The notes under the pieces: generated by a model
Told to the model about the DNA's origin: nothing
Databases searched by the model: none
What the model saw: only the letters and a program-made list of their open reading frames with translations
Made by a program: the position numbers and the translations under genes
Assembly (NCBI GenBank): GCA_009925045.1
Contig: RFQK01000022.1
Span: forward strand, 1-13,374
DNA length: 13,374 bases
Direction: 5' to 3'
Origin: Methylococcaceae bacterium
GTDB lineage: Bacteria > Pseudomonadota > Gammaproteobacteria > Methylococcales > Methylomonadaceae
In this document: piece after piece, positions 1-6,381 of the stretch
Layout: the number at the start of each line of letters is the position of its first letter
How positions within the stretch are numbered: the stretch's first letter is position 1

Positions 1-1
1 T

Positions 2-259
2 GTGCTAATGCCGCAGGCAGTTCATAATGCTCTTCCCGCATTGATCAACCACACAGTATCGCTGTTCAAAAATTCCTCTTTGGCTATGGCGATCGGCGTA
101 GCTGAGTTGACCCATGCGGTCAAGGAGGTCGAAAATCTTAGCTTCCGCGTATTCGAGGCCTATCTGATCGCAACGGTCATCTACCTGACCTGTTCACTGC
201 TGTTGATGGCCATCGGAGCCTGGCTCAGCCGTCCACCCCGGACAGAGGGAGCCGCGTGA
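2..259 (+). CDS. Polar amino-acid ABC transporter permease, C-terminal part
   Basis: This is the last ~85 codons of an inner-membrane permease of the HisM/GltJ family, which with a partner permease forms the channel of an ATP-driven amino-acid importer. The family signature is the stretch from LPQA through INHTVSLFKNSSLA to IGVAEL, which corresponds to the cytoplasmic coupling loop that contacts the ATPase. A final membrane helix (about residues 52-73, TYLTC/LLLMAIGAWL) and a short basic tail follow. The true start lies upstream of the window, and the in-frame ATG at position 5 is internal. The gene ends at TGA 257-259, and the second permease starts 4 nt later, as expected for a permease pair in one operon. 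The substrate cannot be told. This piece is richer in G+C than the DNA after about position 413 and may not belong to the same genome. Confidence 0.85.
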   Translation: MLMPQAVHNALPALINHTVSLFKNSSLAMAIGVAELTHAVKEVENLSFRVFEAYLIATVIYLTCSLLLMAIGAWLSRPPRTEGAA

Positions 260-263
260 TCGC

Positions 264-473
264 ATGCTTGCCAATATGATCAGTATTATTGAGGACAATT
301 GGCTGCTGCTGTTGATAGGCCAATATCCCAATGGTCCGCTGGGCGGCATCGCGGCCACGCTGGTCCTCTCGGTCCTCGGGATCGTGTTGGCCTTTCCCTT
401 AAGCGTGCTAATTCAGCTTGAAGCTTGTATTGATCCAGAAGATTGCTGGTCAGATTTGCCACCACAATCATGA
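264..473 (+). CDS. Second amino-acid ABC permease, truncated after ~50 codons
   Basis: The first ~50 residues read as the N-terminus of a GltK/HisQ-type permease. They contain NWLLLLIGQYPNGPLGG followed by the first membrane helix, LSVLGIVLAFPLSVLI. ATG 264 follows the upstream permease stop by 4 nt, and a GAGGGAG ribosome-binding-like stretch lies at 245-251. From about position 414 the frame reads QLEACIDPEDCWSD and stops at 471-473, which matches nothing in the family; a complete permease would be 220-250 residues. From this point the opposite strand instead encodes a DUF4118 sensor protein. The gene is therefore broken at the 391-413 junction, either by a rearrangement or by chimeric assembly. 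As it stands it cannot make a working permease. Confidence 0.75.
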   Translation: MLANMISIIEDNWLLLLIGQYPNGPLGGIAATLVLSVLGIVLAFPLSVLIQLEACIDPEDCWSDLPPQS

Positions 474-774
474 CCACCAGACCGACGATATTTTCAATAT
501 CCCGGATGGCAAATGAAAAAATCGGGCTGGCAAAATAAAATGCAAAGACGGGCGCGCTTAATAAAGAGGCAACCATCGAGGCACCGCGACCGAAACGACT
601 GGCCACCAGGAAAACCCCCAACATATACAGCATGAGGACACTGGCCTCACCTAATAACGAGTGCAAAGGCCAAGCAATAACCGTGCAGATCAAAGGCGTT
701 AGAACACCCCAAAAATAACCGGAGTACTTAACAGCATGTAAGCTACCCCGATTTTTAAGCAGTGTCTGAGTCAT
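286..774 (-). CDS. DUF4118 (KdpD-like) membrane sensor, N-terminal fragment
   Basis: Residues 1 to ~127 resemble the membrane domain of KdpD-type sensor histidine kinases (DUF4118). There are four hydrophobic segments, at about residues 22-36, 44-59, 65-83 and 93-108, with the typical SRFGRGASM loop and FASPIFSFAIRD. The start of the cytoplasmic linker follows (LQAELARLRER). KdpD proper has a large soluble KdpD/Usp region before this domain; here the protein begins with it, so this is a short DUF4118 kinase rather than KdpD. Beyond residue ~128 (position 391) the frame runs antisense through the permease gene and is not protein-like (RSRGPRGPAW), so the HisKA and ATPase domains are lost at the junction. 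ATG 774 is chosen because the protein similarity starts there; TTG 786 is an alternative. It lies 26 nt after the nhaD-like gene on the same strand, so the two are probably co-transcribed. Confidence 0.7.
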   Translation of the reverse strand: MTQTLLKNRGSLHAVKYSGYFWGVLTPLICTVIAWPLHSLLGEASVLMLYMLGVFLVASRFGRGASMVASLLSAPVFAFYFASPIFSFAIRDIENIVGLVVMIVVANLTSNLLDQYKLQAELARLRERPTRSRGPRGPAWPRCRPADHWDIGLSTAAANCPQ

Positions 775-800
775 TGCGTCAGGCAATCCGTGTCATGTGG

Positions 801-2180
801 TCAAAAAGAATCGGCATTGACTAAGAAGTGCACGCCTACTGCAGCGAAGTAGCCTAATAGTATCACTGGGCACCATTTCAAGTGCTGGCTAAAGGTATAA
901 AAGCCTCTGGATTGCCCCAATAAGCCAATGCCAGGTGCTGAACCAATTGCTAACAGACTCCCGCCCACACCTAAGGTCAAAGTTAACAACAACCATTCTC
1001 CTTTTGTGATGTCAGGGTGCATGGTTAAAACCGCAAACATCAAGGTTCCGTTATCGACAAACGCTGAAGACAGGCCGATTAAAATATTGGCCCATGAAGC
1101 ACTCAGCTGTCCATAAAGAATTTTAGAGATAGCATCCAAATATCCAATATATCCTAGCCCACCTATCCCCATCATTGCCCCGTAAAAGAACAGCAAGGTG
1201 TCCCAGTCCAGACGCCCGATTTTGTTAAAAACATCCAGATTACGGCGCTGAACGAGCTGACTATTGGCTTCCAGAATATCGGAGCCAGCAAAAAACAAGG
1301 CATAGTCTGTTCTTTTTGAATCTGAATCCGCAGCCTGTTTCTGCAAAAAGAAATAGAAAAACTGTAATAGAGCCAGTCCCGCCATCATGCCCGCAGCTGC
1401 GGGTAAACGCAGAAACATATCAAAACCGACCGCTAAAATAATCGTGACAGAAAACAAGACCAAAACACCTATGGCGCCCGGCTCCAAACTCAAAACTTCA
1501 GCTTCAATTCGTGGTTTTTGTTGCGGTATGGCAAAGTGCATCAAAGCAGCGGGGACCAAAAAATTAGTCAGACAGGGTAAAAACAGATGAAAGAATTCTG
1601 TAAAGCCCAAAATGCCATGTTGCCAGACAAATAAAGTCGAAATACCGCCAAGAGGGCTGATAGAACCACCAGCATTCGTAGCCACGACAATATTGATACA
1701 GGCCAGAGAAACAAAACGCGGATTGTCCTTACCCACTGAAATAATGACAGCCCCCATCAATAAACCGGCGGTCAAACCATTTACCACTGTCGCAATCAGA
1801 AATACCAAGCTGCCCGTCAACCAGAAAAGTTGGCGATAGCTTAAATTCATATTAACTAGCCAGACCTTAAGCGCCTGGAAAATCTTCATATCATCCATGG
1901 CGTTCAGATAAGTCATAGACACCATAATAAACAACAGTAGTTCGATATAGGCTTGCAAATTAGACTTAAACGCAGCCACAGCCAAAGCGTCCAAGCCGTG
2001 GCGCTGATAGGTCAATACAATCATGAACCAAATCAAAGCAGATGCCAGTAACATAGGCTTAGATTTTCTAAGCTGGGTAACATCTTCAAACATGGCAACG
2101 ACATAGGCAATGACCATGACTGTCACAGACAGATACCCCGTCCAGTGCTGGGTTAGATCTAGAGTTTGGCTGTCTGCCAT
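801..2180 (-). CDS. nhaD: NhaD-type Na+/H+ antiporter homologue (IT superfamily)
   Basis: This is a 459-residue inner-membrane protein with about 11-13 hydrophobic segments, the normal length for NhaD, which exchanges Na+ or Li+ for protons. Family landmarks are RKSKP (38-42), SYRQLFWLTG (114-123), ACINIVVATNAGG (160-172), SAFVDN (372-377), GVGGSLLAIGSA and the closing HLKW segment. Several motif positions differ from textbook NhaD as I know it. The SPVADNLTTAL-type helix reads ATVVNGLTAGL (130-140), SPFGDITTL reads SPLGGISTL (175-183), and DNIPVMFAV reads DNGTLMFAV (376-384). The conserved acidic residues of the first two motifs are therefore missing, while D327 and D376 remain. ATG 2180 is preferred over GTG 2189 because homology starts at the ATG. 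A DUF4118 sensor gene follows 26 nt later. The family assignment is firm; actual Na+ transport is not certain. Confidence 0.85.
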   Translation of the reverse strand: MADSQTLDLTQHWTGYLSVTVMVIAYVVAMFEDVTQLRKSKPMLLASALIWFMIVLTYQRHGLDALAVAAFKSNLQAYIELLLFIMVSMTYLNAMDDMKIFQALKVWLVNMNLSYRQLFWLTGSLVFLIATVVNGLTAGLLMGAVIISVGKDNPRFVSLACINIVVATNAGGSISPLGGISTLFVWQHGILGFTEFFHLFLPCLTNFLVPAALMHFAIPQQKPRIEAEVLSLEPGAIGVLVLFSVTIILAVGFDMFLRLPAAAGMMAGLALLQFFYFFLQKQAADSDSKRTDYALFFAGSDILEANSQLVQRRNLDVFNKIGRLDWDTLLFFYGAMMGIGGLGYIGYLDAISKILYGQLSASWANILIGLSSAFVDNGTLMFAVLTMHPDITKGEWLLLTLTLGVGGSLLAIGSAPGIGLLGQSRGFYTFSQHLKWCPVILLGYFAAVGVHFLVNADSF

Positions 2181-2315
2181 AAATAACACTCACTGTCTCA
2201 ATATTAAGTTGGCAAATTCTAGACAATGCTGTGTAAAGAAAGCGTAAAATCGACAATCAGTTTTGACATTCACGCTGAGCCAGGTTCAGTTGAATGCCAT
2301 ATTGCCCCATATAGC

Positions 2316-2324
2316 TGGTAAAAT
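2316..2324 (+). promoter_or_regulatory. Possible extended -10 promoter for queF
   Basis: TGGTAAAAT at 2316-2324 fits the TGn-TATAAT extended -10 form. It lies about 34 nt before the queF start, in the 177-bp region between the divergent nhaD-like and queF genes. No good -35 hexamer is visible 17 nt upstream (GCCATA). I saw no convincing promoter for the minus-strand gene in the same region. Confidence 0.35.
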
Positions 2325-2357
2325 AGCCTCACTTTTTATTTACAGTAAGTGTTGTAT

Positions 2358-2747
2358 ATGACTACCCAACCCAGTTCTGATGTAGGCTCTTTTGAAAACC
2401 CCAGACCCGGTCGCGATTACACTATTCGCATCGACATTCCTGAGTTTACTTGTCTATGCCCTTTGACCGGCCAGCCAGATTTTGCCAAATTGACTTTAGA
2501 ATACGTTCCCGATCAGTTATGCGTTGAACTAAAATCACTCAAACTTTATATGTGGACTTTTCGTGAACGCGGTGCATTTCATGAGGCCATCACCCATGAA
2601 ATTCTGGATCACCTGGCATCAGCAGTTAAACCCAATTTTATGCGTCTTAAAGCTGACTTTAATGTCCGTGGCGGCATCTATACCACTGTCGTCGCTGAAC
2701 ACCGTAATCCTGACTGGCAGGCACCCCAACTGGTTAATCTTCCTTGA
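2358..2747 (+). CDS. queF: NADPH-dependent 7-cyano-7-deazaguanine reductase QueF (short type)
   Basis: QueF reduces the nitrile of preQ0 to the amine preQ1 in the queuosine tRNA-modification pathway, in the cytoplasm. The 129-residue protein is the short, single-domain (YkvM-like) type built on the T-fold. The active site is visible: [13 protein letters not shown] at 30-42 supplies the nucleophile Cys34, which forms the thioimide with preQ0, and the acid Asp41. ELKSLK (57-62) is the signature of the NADPH/substrate region, and FHE (74-76) contributes the substrate-binding glutamate. ATG 2358 is chosen over GTG 2349 and TTG 2352 because homologues start near here; no strong Shine-Dalgarno is seen for any of them. 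The gene stands alone with its own probable promoter, and a strong hairpin lies 6 nt after its stop. It looks complete and functional. Confidence 0.93.
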   Translation: MTTQPSSDVGSFENPRPGRDYTIRIDIPEFTCLCPLTGQPDFAKLTLEYVPDQLCVELKSLKLYMWTFRERGAFHEAITHEILDHLASAVKPNFMRLKADFNVRGGIYTTVVAEHRNPDWQAPQLVNLP

Positions 2748-2753
2748 TTGACG

Positions 2754-2785
2754 GAGGTTCTGTTCAGCTTAATGAACAGAACCTC
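2754..2785 (+). terminator. Perfect 13-bp hairpin after queF
   Basis: GAGGTTCTGTTCA (2754-2766) and TGAACAGAACCTC (2773-2785) form a perfect 13-bp inverted repeat with a 6-nt loop (GCTTAA). It starts 6 nt after the queF stop and ends 32 nt before psd. The position suits a transcription terminator, but the following sequence (GAAACCTTCTTAAATTTCT) has only scattered T residues, so strong intrinsic termination is doubtful. It might instead protect a 3' end or act as a weak attenuator before psd. Confidence 0.5.
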
Positions 2786-2817
2786 GAAACCTTCTTAAAT
2801 TTCTGTAAGCCGTTCCT

Positions 2818-3498
2818 ATGACTTTAAAAACTGCTTTGAGCGTCTGGCCTCAATATGTGTTGCCTCATCATGCCTTGTCGCAATTCATGTCTAAATTGAC
2901 GCATTGCGAAAAAACCTGGTGGAAAAACGCCTTTATCCGATTGATTATCAAACTCTACCGAGTCAATCTCGCTGAAGCGCGCTACCCAGACTTGAGTCAT
3001 TACCCAAATTTCAACGCCTTTTTTACCCGTGAATTGGCCGAAGGTGTCAGACCGATCAACACCGAAGCCAGGGGTATCGCTTGTCCTGCAGATGGTGCGA
3101 TTAGTCAGATCGGTCGTATCGCGCAACAACAAATTTTTCAGGCCAAAGGACATCAATACGTCAGCGCAGTACCGGAACTATTTGCTCGTAACGAGCGCGT
3201 GGTTTGTTTATATGAAACTGCTCAGGGCCCTATGGCATTAATTTTGGTGGGCGCGATCTTTGTTTCCAGCATAGAAACCGTCTGGCACGGAGTAGTTACC
3301 CCCCCCACAATCACACAAGCACGCAACTGGGATTACCCTGAAAATACCATTCAGTTGGCTAAAGGCGCTGAAATGGGTCGATTTAACATGGGCTCGACCA
3401 TCATTGTCTTGTTTGGCGAAAATCAAGTCGACTGGCTGGAAAACCTGACAGCTAATACCCCAGTAAAACTTGGCGAGGCAATCGGACATTACCGATGA
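2818..3498 (+). CDS. psd: Phosphatidylserine decarboxylase with an internal in-frame gap
   Basis: The family enzyme converts phosphatidylserine to phosphatidylethanolamine at the inner membrane and matures by self-cleavage before a serine that becomes a pyruvoyl group. The N-terminal part is normal (FFTREL at 68-73, CPADGAISQIG at 89-99 with the catalytic Asp92). The C-terminal part is also normal (LFARNERVV 121-129, VGAIFVSSIETVW 144-156, MGRFNMGST 186-194 with the cleavage site Gly192-Ser193). Between QAKGHQY (ending 114) and VPELF (118-122) about 60 residues usual in the family are absent. These include the block with the YHRVHMP motif that holds the catalytic histidines, so the product is 226 residues instead of about 285. 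Without that histidine, self-processing and decarboxylation are not expected. The frame is kept, and an eight-C run at 3299-3306 does not disturb it. The start has no clear Shine-Dalgarno. Confidence 0.85.
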   Translation: MTLKTALSVWPQYVLPHHALSQFMSKLTHCEKTWWKNAFIRLIIKLYRVNLAEARYPDLSHYPNFNAFFTRELAEGVRPINTEARGIACPADGAISQIGRIAQQQIFQAKGHQYVSAVPELFARNERVVCLYETAQGPMALILVGAIFVSSIETVWHGVVTPPTITQARNWDYPENTIQLAKGAEMGRFNMGSTIIVLFGENQVDWLENLTANTPVKLGEAIGHYR

Positions 3499-3519
3499 CT
3501 GCGAGAATTCATGCTTGTA

Positions 3520-3528
3520 TGGCATAAT
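3520..3528 (+). promoter_or_regulatory. Possible extended -10 promoter for yajC-secD
   Basis: TGGCATAAT at 3520-3528 resembles an extended -10 element (TGn then a TATAAT-like hexamer). It sits in the 69-nt gap between psd and yajC, 39 nt before the yajC start. The -35 region is weak. Transcription from here would explain why yajC has its own good ribosome-binding site rather than being coupled to psd. Confidence 0.4.
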
Positions 3529-3567
3529 GGGCGATTATTTATTTAAGTACATGACTAGAGGATTTTT

Positions 3568-3909
3568 ATGAGCTTTTTGATTTCCGACGCCATGGCGCAA
3601 GCCGCACCTGCAGTTCAACAACCCGGCTTTGAGGGCATGCTGTTCCCGCTTGGTATTTTGGTGTTTTTTTACTTCTTGTTCATTCGTCCACAGTCAAAAC
3701 GAAATAAAGAACAAAAACAAATGCTGGCGGCTTTAAGTAAAGGTGCTGAGGTCGTTACTTCTGGCGGCATTTTGGGAAAAGTCGTGGAATTAGATGACAA
3801 CTTTGTAAAACTGGAAGTTTCTGACAACAGTTTTATTCAAGTTCAACGTCACGCCATTGCTAATATGATGCCTAAAGGCACATACAAAACTCTGAACAAG
3901 AAAAATTAA
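3568..3909 (+). CDS. yajC: Sec translocon accessory subunit YajC
   Basis: YajC is a small inner-membrane protein that associates with SecD and SecF and assists export through SecYEG. The 113-residue product is of normal size. It has a short periplasmic N-terminus (ISDAMAQAAPA), one membrane helix at about residues 24-42 ending in the signature FFYFLFIRPQ, then a basic stretch (KRNKEQKQM). A soluble beta-rich domain follows with GAEVVTSGGILGKV (60-73). AGAGGA at 3557-3562 is a good Shine-Dalgarno 5 nt before ATG 3568. secD follows after 27 nt, the usual pairing. The upstream neighbour is psd, not the tgt gene that precedes yajC in many gammaproteobacteria. The gene looks complete. Confidence 0.93.
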   Translation: MSFLISDAMAQAAPAVQQPGFEGMLFPLGILVFFYFLFIRPQSKRNKEQKQMLAALSKGAEVVTSGGILGKVVELDDNFVKLEVSDNSFIQVQRHAIANMMPKGTYKTLNKKN

Positions 3910-3936
3910 GATCGCCACGTTTTTGACGGAATCAAC

Positions 3937-5781
3937 ATGCAAAACCATTTCCCGCTCTGGAAAAATATTCTGGTCCTGACTGTTTTGGTCATTGGCGCCC
4001 TGTACGCTTTACCCAATATTTACGGAAACGACCCTGCCGTTCAACTGGCTTCCAGCAATAACACACCACTGCAACAGACGCAGGCTGATGCGATTGCCGC
4101 CAAAATTCAAGACGCGGGTTTTGCACCTCTATCATTTGAGTTTGAAAACGGGAAAATCCTCACACGTTTCAGCAACACCGATGAACAATTAAAGGTGGCT
4201 GATTTGTTGAGAGATCAACTGGCCGGTCAGGCGACTGTCGCCTTAAATTTAGCCCCTGCCACCCCGGAGTGGCTTAGCAAATTAGGCGCTAAACCCATGT
4301 ATCTGGGTCTGGATTTGCGTGGCGGCGTGCATTTCACCCTAGAAGTGGACATGGACACTGCCATCAAACAGGCTGAAGAACGCTACATCAATGACATTCG
4401 CACCGTTTTCCGTGATAGCAAAGTCCGTTATCAATCAGTTGCGAAAGAAGATGGCGGCATCAAAGTTGTATTAAGCAACGAAGAAGCCCGAGCTGCTGCC
4501 AGTGAAGTTTTGAACAAAGATTTTCGTAATCTGGATCTTGATGAAACAGCGCCCAATGAATTCACATTGAAGGTTACCGAGCGCGAACTACGTGAGATTA
4601 AAAAATCTGCCTTGGCACAAAACATTACCACCCTGCGTAATCGGGTCAATGAATTAGGCGTGGCTGAGCCCATTATTCAACAACAAGGTGACAGCCGTAT
4701 CATTGTGCAGTTGCCTGGCGTGCAAGACACCACCCGTGCCAAAGAATTATTAGGTACCACTGCCACTTTGGAATACCGTCTGGTCGATGTGGAACATGAT
4801 ACTCAGTCAGCAATTGCTGGTCATGTTCCGGTCGGCAGTCGTCTTTACTACGACAAAAACGGTGCACCGGTATTATTAAAACGTGCGGTGATCGTCACCG
4901 GCGACCAAATCACTGATGCTTCTTCTGGTATGGATCAAGACGGTGCTTCAGCGGTATTCATTACCCTGGACGGTGCCGGCGCCAAAAAAATGGGCAAAAT
5001 GACTCAGGAAAATATTGGCAAACCGATGGCCGTAGTGTTTATCGAATACAAATCGGAAACCAAAGTCATTAATGGCCAACGCGTTCAGCAAAAAGAAAAA
5101 GTTGAGAAAGTGATCAGCGTTGCCACCATACGCGACAGTTTCAGCAAACGTTTCCAAACCACTGGTTTAGACAGTCCACAGGAAGCGCGTAACTTAGCCT
5201 TACTTTTGAGAGCTGGCGCTTTAGCGGCACCGGTAGAAATTGTTGAAGAACGCACCGTAGGTCCAAGTTTAGGCCAAGAAAATATTGACCAAGGCATGAC
5301 TTCCATTACCGCTGGCTTTTTCCTGGTAGTGTTTTTCATGGTTGTTTATTACCGTGCCTTTGGCTTGATTGCCAACTTTGCCCTGATCTATAACGTCTTG
5401 TTATTGATTGCGATCATGTCCGTACTACAAGCCACATTAACCTTGCCAGGCATGGCCGGTATTGTTTTAACTGTGGGGATGGCGGTGGATGCCAACGTTT
5501 TGATTAATGAGCGTATCCGTGAAGAACTGCGTAATGGCAACAGCCCTCAAGCCAGCATCTACATTGGCTATGAAAAAGCTTTTGCGACCATTCTGGATTC
5601 CAACGTGACTCACTTAATTGTTGCGGTCTTATTATTTGCCTTTGGTACCGGCCCGGTTAAAGGTTTTGCCTTGGTATTAACCTTCGGCATCGTCACCTCA
5701 TTGTTTACTTCAGTCACTGGCACTCGCATGCTGGTCAACTGGATTTACGGTAATCGTCAAATTGACAAACTATCTATTTAG
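3937..5781 (+). CDS. secD: Protein translocase subunit SecD
   Basis: SecD is an RND-family inner-membrane protein that, with SecF, uses the proton gradient to pull exported proteins through SecYEG on the periplasmic side. At 614 residues it matches the full-length form. An N-terminal membrane helix (about residues 9-25) is followed by the large periplasmic P1 head, with LGLDLRGGVHFTLEVD as its D1-type signature. Next come LRAGALAAPVEIVEERTVGPSLG and a cluster of about five C-terminal helices. AGIVLTVGMAVDANVLINERIREE contains the conserved Asp-Asn pair of the proton pathway. The C-terminal KLSI is typical. A weak GACGGA element lies 7 nt before the ATG. No internal gap is visible. The odd point is the neighbour: secF, its obligate partner and normal next gene, is absent and ndk follows after 36 nt. 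Confidence 0.95.
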   Translation: MQNHFPLWKNILVLTVLVIGALYALPNIYGNDPAVQLASSNNTPLQQTQADAIAAKIQDAGFAPLSFEFENGKILTRFSNTDEQLKVADLLRDQLAGQATVALNLAPATPEWLSKLGAKPMYLGLDLRGGVHFTLEVDMDTAIKQAEERYINDIRTVFRDSKVRYQSVAKEDGGIKVVLSNEEARAAASEVLNKDFRNLDLDETAPNEFTLKVTERELREIKKSALAQNITTLRNRVNELGVAEPIIQQQGDSRIIVQLPGVQDTTRAKELLGTTATLEYRLVDVEHDTQSAIAGHVPVGSRLYYDKNGAPVLLKRAVIVTGDQITDASSGMDQDGASAVFITLDGAGAKKMGKMTQENIGKPMAVVFIEYKSETKVINGQRVQQKEKVEKVISVATIRDSFSKRFQTTGLDSPQEARNLALLLRAGALAAPVEIVEERTVGPSLGQENIDQGMTSITAGFFLVVFFMVVYYRAFGLIANFALIYNVLLLIAIMSVLQATLTLPGMAGIVLTVGMAVDANVLINERIREELRNGNSPQASIYIGYEKAFATILDSNVTHLIVAVLLFAFGTGPVKGFALVLTFGIVTSLFTSVTGTRMLVNWIYGNRQIDKLSI

Positions 5782-5817
5782 TATCTTGTTTTTATTAATC
5801 ATTTGGAGTTTTAAATA

Positions 5818-6381
5818 ATGGCTATCGAACGTACTTTCTCAATCATTAAGCCTGACGCAGTCGCCAAAAACGTGATTGGAGAAATTGTCAGCCGTTTTGA
5901 AAAAAACGGTCTGCGTGTAGTGGCTTCTAAAATGTTGCAACTCAGCCAGGAACAAGCAGAAGGCTTCTACGCTGAGCACAAAGAACGCGGCTTTTTTAAA
6001 GACTTAGTTAGCTTCATGACTTCTGGCCCTGTCATCGTGCAAGTTTTGGAAGGCGAAAACGCGGTTCTGAAAAACCGTGAACTGATGGGCGCAACCAATC
6101 CTAAAGAAGCGGCTGCAGGCACTATTCGCGCTGACTTCGCTGTTAGCATCGACGAAAATGCGGTTCACGGTTCTGATGCACCTGAATCAGCAGCTAGAGA
6201 ACTTATCTTAAAGAACATTGCGAGATTCGCAGCCCAGAAATTGTTGCCGAACAACTGGCCAGTGACGGGACCTGCAAATGGGCTATGCAAACCCATTGCG
6301 GTAATCGTGTTGAAACCGTCTTTATTCCGGAAGAACGTCGCGGTACTTTGTGTATTTCTTCCCAAGTGGGTTGCGCCTTAG
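5818..6381 (+). CDS. ndk: Nucleoside diphosphate kinase with C-terminus replaced by out-of-frame rlmN sequence
   Basis: Ndk transfers the gamma phosphate of ATP to other nucleoside diphosphates through a phosphohistidine. Residues 1-128 are an ordinary bacterial Ndk: [10 protein letters not shown] (6-15, Lys11), AEHKER (52-57), FMTSGPV (66-72), RELMGATNP (87-95), GTIRADFA (101-108) and NAVHGSD (114-120) with the catalytic His117. A good GGAG at 5805-5808 precedes ATG 5818. The normal final ~14 residues (a YFF...EICPR-like tail) are missing. From residue 129 (position about 6202) the frame runs 59 further codons through rlmN DNA in the wrong frame. The active site is present, but the lost tail takes part in subunit packing in known structures and the added tail may be disruptive. 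The genuine ndk part ends near 6201. Confidence 0.88.
   Translation: MAIERTFSIIKPDAVAKNVIGEIVSRFEKNGLRVVASKMLQLSQEQAEGFYAEHKERGFFKDLVSFMTSGPVIVQVLEGENAVLKNRELMGATNPKEAAAGTIRADFAVSIDENAVHGSDAPESAARELILKNIARFAAQKLLPNNWPVTGPANGLCKPIAVIVLKPSLFRKNVAVLCVFLPKWVAP

Noticed and set aside
286-774. KdpD, the potassium sensor kinase
   Set aside because: The long N-terminal KdpD and Usp region that should precede the membrane domain is absent, no kdpABC genes are near, and the neighbour is an NhaD homologue.
2181-2357. Small RNA or operator in the divergent nhaD-queF region
   Set aside because: No long inverted repeat, tRNA-like fold or clear paired promoter is visible beyond one possible extended -10 for queF.
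2824-3156. A 110-codon reading frame antisense to psd
   Set aside because: It lies wholly opposite a recognisable gene, resembles no family and has no ribosome-binding site; it is a by-product of psd codon use.
3299-3306. Eight-C run in psd as a frameshift site
   Set aside because: The protein reads correctly on both sides of the run (VVTPPT), so no base appears to be missing or added.
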